Positions 36,447 to 38,797 of a stretch of 38,797 bases of DNA are shown here, piece by piece. Origin of the DNA: Nitritalea halalkaliphila LW7. Lineage in GTDB: Bacteria > Bacteroidota > Bacteroidia > Cytophagales > Cyclobacteriaceae. Numbering within the stretch: position 1 is the first letter of the stretch; every line of letters begins with the position of its first letter. Made by a program: the position numbers and the translations under genes. Where the stretch lies: the NCBI RefSeq assembly GCF_000265075.1, contig NZ_AJYA01000009.1:81758-120554 (forward strand). Direction: 5' to 3'. The notes beneath the pieces were generated by a model. The model searched no databases and was not told where the DNA came from. It worked only from the letters and a program-made list of their open reading frames with translations.

Positions 36447-36494
36447 AATTTAGGGTTTTCATGTCCTAAATTCGCTGAATTATGGCTATAATTC
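36447..36494. promoter_or_regulatory. Two adjacent inverted repeats upstream of nupC
   Basis: AATTTAGG (36447-36454) / CCTAAATT (36465-36472) is followed by GAATTA (36477-36482) / TAATTC (36489-36494). Both are perfect half-sites about 90-135 bp before the nupC start. They may be operators of a nucleoside-responsive regulator (inference). The gap also holds a GC-rich hairpin, GGCCCGGCAGGGCC (36545-36558). Confidence 0.35.
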
Positions 36495-36583
36495 GCGCTT
36501 ATTCTGTAATTTTAGCCCTTTGATTTACATCGGGTTTTTTCTTTGGCCCGGCAGGGCCGCCCGATACAGCTAGAAGGAAATAA

Positions 36584-37870
36584 ATGGACCTAGTACGAGG
36601 ACTGATTGGCATCGTGGTGCTTTTAGGCGTCGCCTTGTTGTTTTCATCGAATAAGCGCGCCGTAGACTGGCGTTTAGTAGGGATAGGCGTGGTGCTCCAA
36701 GTGATTTTTGGGGTGCTCATCACTCAAGTAGGCTTTGTGGCGCAGTTGTTCGCAGGTTTATCGGGTGGCTTTGTGAAGTTTTTAAGCTTCTCCGCTGAGG
36801 GGGCGCAGTTTATTTTTGGCGATCTGGCCACGAATAGCTACGGCTTTATATTTGCCTTTCAGGTACTGCCTACCATCATTTTTTTCTCTACAGTTTCGGC
36901 AGGGCTCTATTACCTCGGGGTGCTCCAAAAAGTGGTTTTTGGAATCGCTTGGATCATGTCCCGCACCATGCGCCTCTCCGGAGCGGAGAGTCTGTCAGCC
37001 GCAGGAAACATCTTTCTTGGCCAGACCGAAGCCCCTCTTTTGGTTCGACCCTTCATTCCTACGATGAATCGTTCAGAGTTGATGTGCCTCATGACTGGAG
37101 GGATGGCCACCATCGCGGGTGGCGTGCTGGCGGGTTATGTGGCCTTCCTAGGAGGGGATTCGCTCGAGGAGCAAAGCCGCTTTGCTGCCTACCTGCTCGG
37201 TGCTTCTATCATGAATGCGCCTGCTGCGATCGTAATGGCTAAAATTATGATTCCGCTCGAAAAAGGGAGTCCTGTAAATGATCGTCTCGAGGTCAACCAA
37301 GAGAATATGGGTGTAAACCTTATCGACGCTATGTCGATCGGGGCTTCAGAGGGCCTTAAATTAGCTCTAAATGTGGGAGGTATGCTGCTGGCTTTTATCG
37401 CGGTTATCGCTGCGATCAACTACCTACTCTCGGGACTTATCGGGGAGTGGACAGGGCTAAACGCTTGGGTGTTGAGCTCCACGAATGGCGCCTTCCAAGG
37501 TTTTTCCTTAGAGTATTTACTGGGTCAGATCTTTCGTGTTTTCGCTTGGGTAATCGGCGTAGAATGGCAGGATACCTTACAGGTGGGCTCTCTGCTGGGG
37601 CAGAAAACAGTTATTAATGAATTCGTGGCCTATCTCAGCTTAGCGGATATGAAGGCAGCGGATAGCTTGAACCCCAAGTCTGTGGTTATCGCGACCTATG
37701 CCTTATGTGGCTTTTCGAATTTCAGCTCGATCGCGATTCAAGTCGGCGGAATTGGCTCCATCGCCCCCAGCCAGCAGGGGAACCTCTCCAAACTGGGCAT
37801 GCGCGCGCTCTTAGCTGCTACTTTAGCGTGTATGATGACAGCTACCGTAGCGGGGGCACTTATCGCTTAA
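36584..37870 (+). CDS. NupC/CNT family Na+ or H+/nucleoside symporter
   Basis: This is an inner-membrane concentrative nucleoside transporter. Eight or more membrane helices are visible. Motifs include GFIFAFQVLPTIIFFS, GQTEAPLLVRPFI with the nucleoside-site Gln-Thr-Glu, MTGGMATIAGGVLAGYV, and NEFVAYLSL. At 428 aa it is of normal length. It starts 229 bp after the nuclease gene, beyond a terminator, so it probably has its own promoter. It would import nucleosides for salvage. A strong terminator follows. Confidence 0.93.
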   Translation: MDLVRGLIGIVVLLGVALLFSSNKRAVDWRLVGIGVVLQVIFGVLITQVGFVAQLFAGLSGGFVKFLSFSAEGAQFIFGDLATNSYGFIFAFQVLPTIIFFSTVSAGLYYLGVLQKVVFGIAWIMSRTMRLSGAESLSAAGNIFLGQTEAPLLVRPFIPTMNRSELMCLMTGGMATIAGGVLAGYVAFLGGDSLEEQSRFAAYLLGASIMNAPAAIVMAKIMIPLEKGSPVNDRLEVNQENMGVNLIDAMSIGASEGLKLALNVGGMLLAFIAVIAAINYLLSGLIGEWTGLNAWVLSSTNGAFQGFSLEYLLGQIFRVFAWVIGVEWQDTLQVGSLLGQKTVINEFVAYLSLADMKAADSLNPKSVVIATYALCGFSNFSSIAIQVGGIGSIAPSQQGNLSKLGMRALLAATLACMMTATVAGALIA

Positions 37871-37883
37871 AAGAGCGAATACG

Positions 37884-37946
37884 TTGGCCTAAAGGCCAAA
37901 AAAAACCTGGAGCAAACGCGGTTCACGCTAGGCTCCAGGTTTTTTT
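37884..37946. terminator. Hairpin plus strong bidirectional terminator after nupC
   Basis: TTGGCC-TAAA-GGCCAA (37884-37899) is followed by AAAAACCTGGAGC (37901-37913) / GCTCCAGGTTTTT (37932-37944) and a T tract. The A and T tracts on both sides suit it to both nupC and the convergent cyclophilin gene. Confidence 0.85.
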
Positions 37947-38013
37947 GTTCATGCGTAGGTTCACTAGGCTTGGAAGCGTTCCGGTGACTGCGCATTTATA
38001 CATTAAGGAGGAC

Positions 38014-38454
38014 TTAGACCTCTTCTGTAATCACGATTTTTTCGATTTTATCGCCTTGACGGATGGCGTCGATGACTTCTAGGCCTTCGAAAACCTTTCC
38101 AAAGCAGGTGTGGTTACGGTCCAGATGGCTGGTGTTGTCTCTGCTGTGGCAAATGAAAAACTGGCTTCCACCTGTATTTCTACCGGCATGTGCCATGGAG
38201 AGCACTCCTCTATCATGGTATTGGTTGTCACCGGTTAGCTCACAGGGAATCGTGTAGCCTGGCCCACCTCTGCCATCGCCATTTGGGCAGCCGCCCTGCA
38301 CGACGAAGTTGGGGATCACACGGTGAAAGGTAAGCCCATCGTAAAATCCGGATTCGGACAGATTGATAAAGTTTTCCACGGCCTTTGGTGCATCTTTTTC
38401 ATAGAAGCGCACTTTCATCAGGCCTTTGGCGGTATGTATTTCTGCGATTTTCAT
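38014..38454 (-). CDS. Cyclophilin-type peptidyl-prolyl cis-trans isomerase
   Basis: This 146-aa enzyme speeds proline isomerisation during folding. [15 protein letters not shown] (44-57) carries the catalytic Arg45, Phe50 and Gln53. GGSQFFI (96-102) and LDRNHTCFG with His115 complete the active site. There is no signal peptide, so it is cytosolic. The start ATG 38454 is supported by the reverse -7 box at 38478-38471, about 10 nt from the predicted transcript start. The gene is convergent with nupC and shares its terminator. Confidence 0.95.
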   Translation of the reverse strand: MKIAEIHTAKGLMKVRFYEKDAPKAVENFINLSESGFYDGLTFHRVIPNFVVQGGCPNGDGRGGPGYTIPCELTGDNQYHDRGVLSMAHAGRNTGGSQFFICHSRDNTSHLDRNHTCFGKVFEGLEVIDAIRQGDKIEKIVITEEV

Positions 38455-38470
38455 ACAATTAAATTTTGTG

Positions 38471-38478
38471 CAAATTTA
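38471..38478 (-). promoter_or_regulatory. -7 box TAAATTTG for the cyclophilin gene
   Basis: Reverse strand TAAATTTG. Predicted start is about 38464, leaving a leader of about 10 nt. Confidence 0.5.
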
Positions 38479-38637
38479 GGCTATTTTTCATCCTTGCGAA
38501 GCGTTTTTTGGGAAAACTCTCCGGAATGTCCCTGGCCACGATCGGATTAAATTACTACAGGGTAGCTCGAATGGGTAGCTCATGCAACGTACCTCAGAAC
38601 AGGAGGTGCTGGCACGCCGCCATTTTACGCAAATAAG

Positions 38638-38669
38638 AGCGCTACTCCGTGTCGAAGTAGGCGCTTTTT
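38638..38669 (+). terminator. Orphan terminator-like hairpin
   Basis: AGCGCTACT (38638-38646) pairs with AGTA-G-GCGCT (38656-38665, one bulged G), followed by five T. No + strand protein gene ends nearby, so it may close a small RNA. Confidence 0.5.
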
Positions 38670-38716
38670 AGTGGATGCATGCACCCTTTAATGCTTACTT
38701 TTGGTAAGGCCAAAAA

Positions 38717-38797
38717 ATGGAATTACAGTTAATTACTTTTCGGTGCTTCCGGCAAGATGATCCGCGTCTCGCACCAGCTGCATATTTCTCGAAGTTT
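38717..38797 (+). CDS. N-terminal fragment of a gene running off the right edge
   Basis: An open frame starts at ATG 38717 and stays open for 27 codons to the window end (MELQLITFRCFRQDDPRLAP). A -7 box TACTTTTG (38696-38703) precedes it, with a predicted leader of only about 7 nt. The N-terminus resembles GNAT-like acetyltransferase starts, but too little is visible to assign it. Confidence 0.45.
   Translation, partial: MELQLITFRCFRQDDPRLAPAAYFSKF

Noticed and set aside
38555..38670. tRNA-like stretch with GGTAGCTC words
   Set aside because: No acceptor stem, anticodon arm or TTCGA loop can be folded; only a terminator-like hairpin is clear.

Overview
The window looks like a chromosomal segment of a Bacteroidota bacterium, probably Cytophagales/Cyclobacteriaceae-like (inference). 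Starts lack Shine-Dalgarno sequences, upstream regions carry TAnnTTTG (-7) boxes sometimes paired with TTTG (-33), and the gene content fits that phylum: M48 lipoprotein, DUF151 nuclease with UVR tail, Mpl-type Mur ligase, S10 peptidase. A complete seven-gene Mrp Na+/H+ antiporter operon would suit a saline or alkaline habitat, but that is inference. I see no rRNA, tRNA or CRISPR array.

Layout. 1-4,531 is a visibly AT-richer accessory segment. It holds two copies of a pyrimidine-rich direct repeat, a decayed transposase OrfA-like remnant, two small unknown ORFs and a large PLD-nuclease/SF2-helicase/DUF3427-type protein. From 4,600 the composition changes to the GC-richer core: rluF (+), a Na/Pi cotransporter (-), an unknown protein (+), a small LexA-like repressor operon (-, 9,450-8,051), and a five-gene operon (-, 14,578-9,580) of rsmE, a c-type cytochrome lipoprotein, an esterase, an M17 aminopeptidase and an ATP-grasp enzyme. 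The mrpABCDEFG operon follows (-, 20,376-14,658). Then come ppc, a K+ channel, an S10 peptidase and a secreted protein (+), a hotdog-fold protein (-) divergent from an M48 protease (+), a DnaQ-like exonuclease with a Mur ligase (-), dnaB and an oxidoreductase (+), a TPR protein (-), etfB-etfA-bifunctional nuclease-nupC (+), and a cyclophilin (-). A new ORF starts at the right edge.

The strongest overall signal concerns sequence quality. Nine of the roughly 35 genes are broken by 15 single-base indels, 13 of them deletions, almost all at short homopolymers. Undoing them restores full-length, family-typical proteins in every case, with lengths divisible by three. The hits include genes that should be functional (etfB, mrpA, mrpD, mpl). 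I read this as uncorrected sequencing error rather than pseudogene formation, and I annotate these genes as single CDSs with the shift positions given. I did not find a convincing new biological system. The best leads are the PLD-helicase on the AT-rich segment and the self-cleaving-type repressor operon with two orphan proteins.
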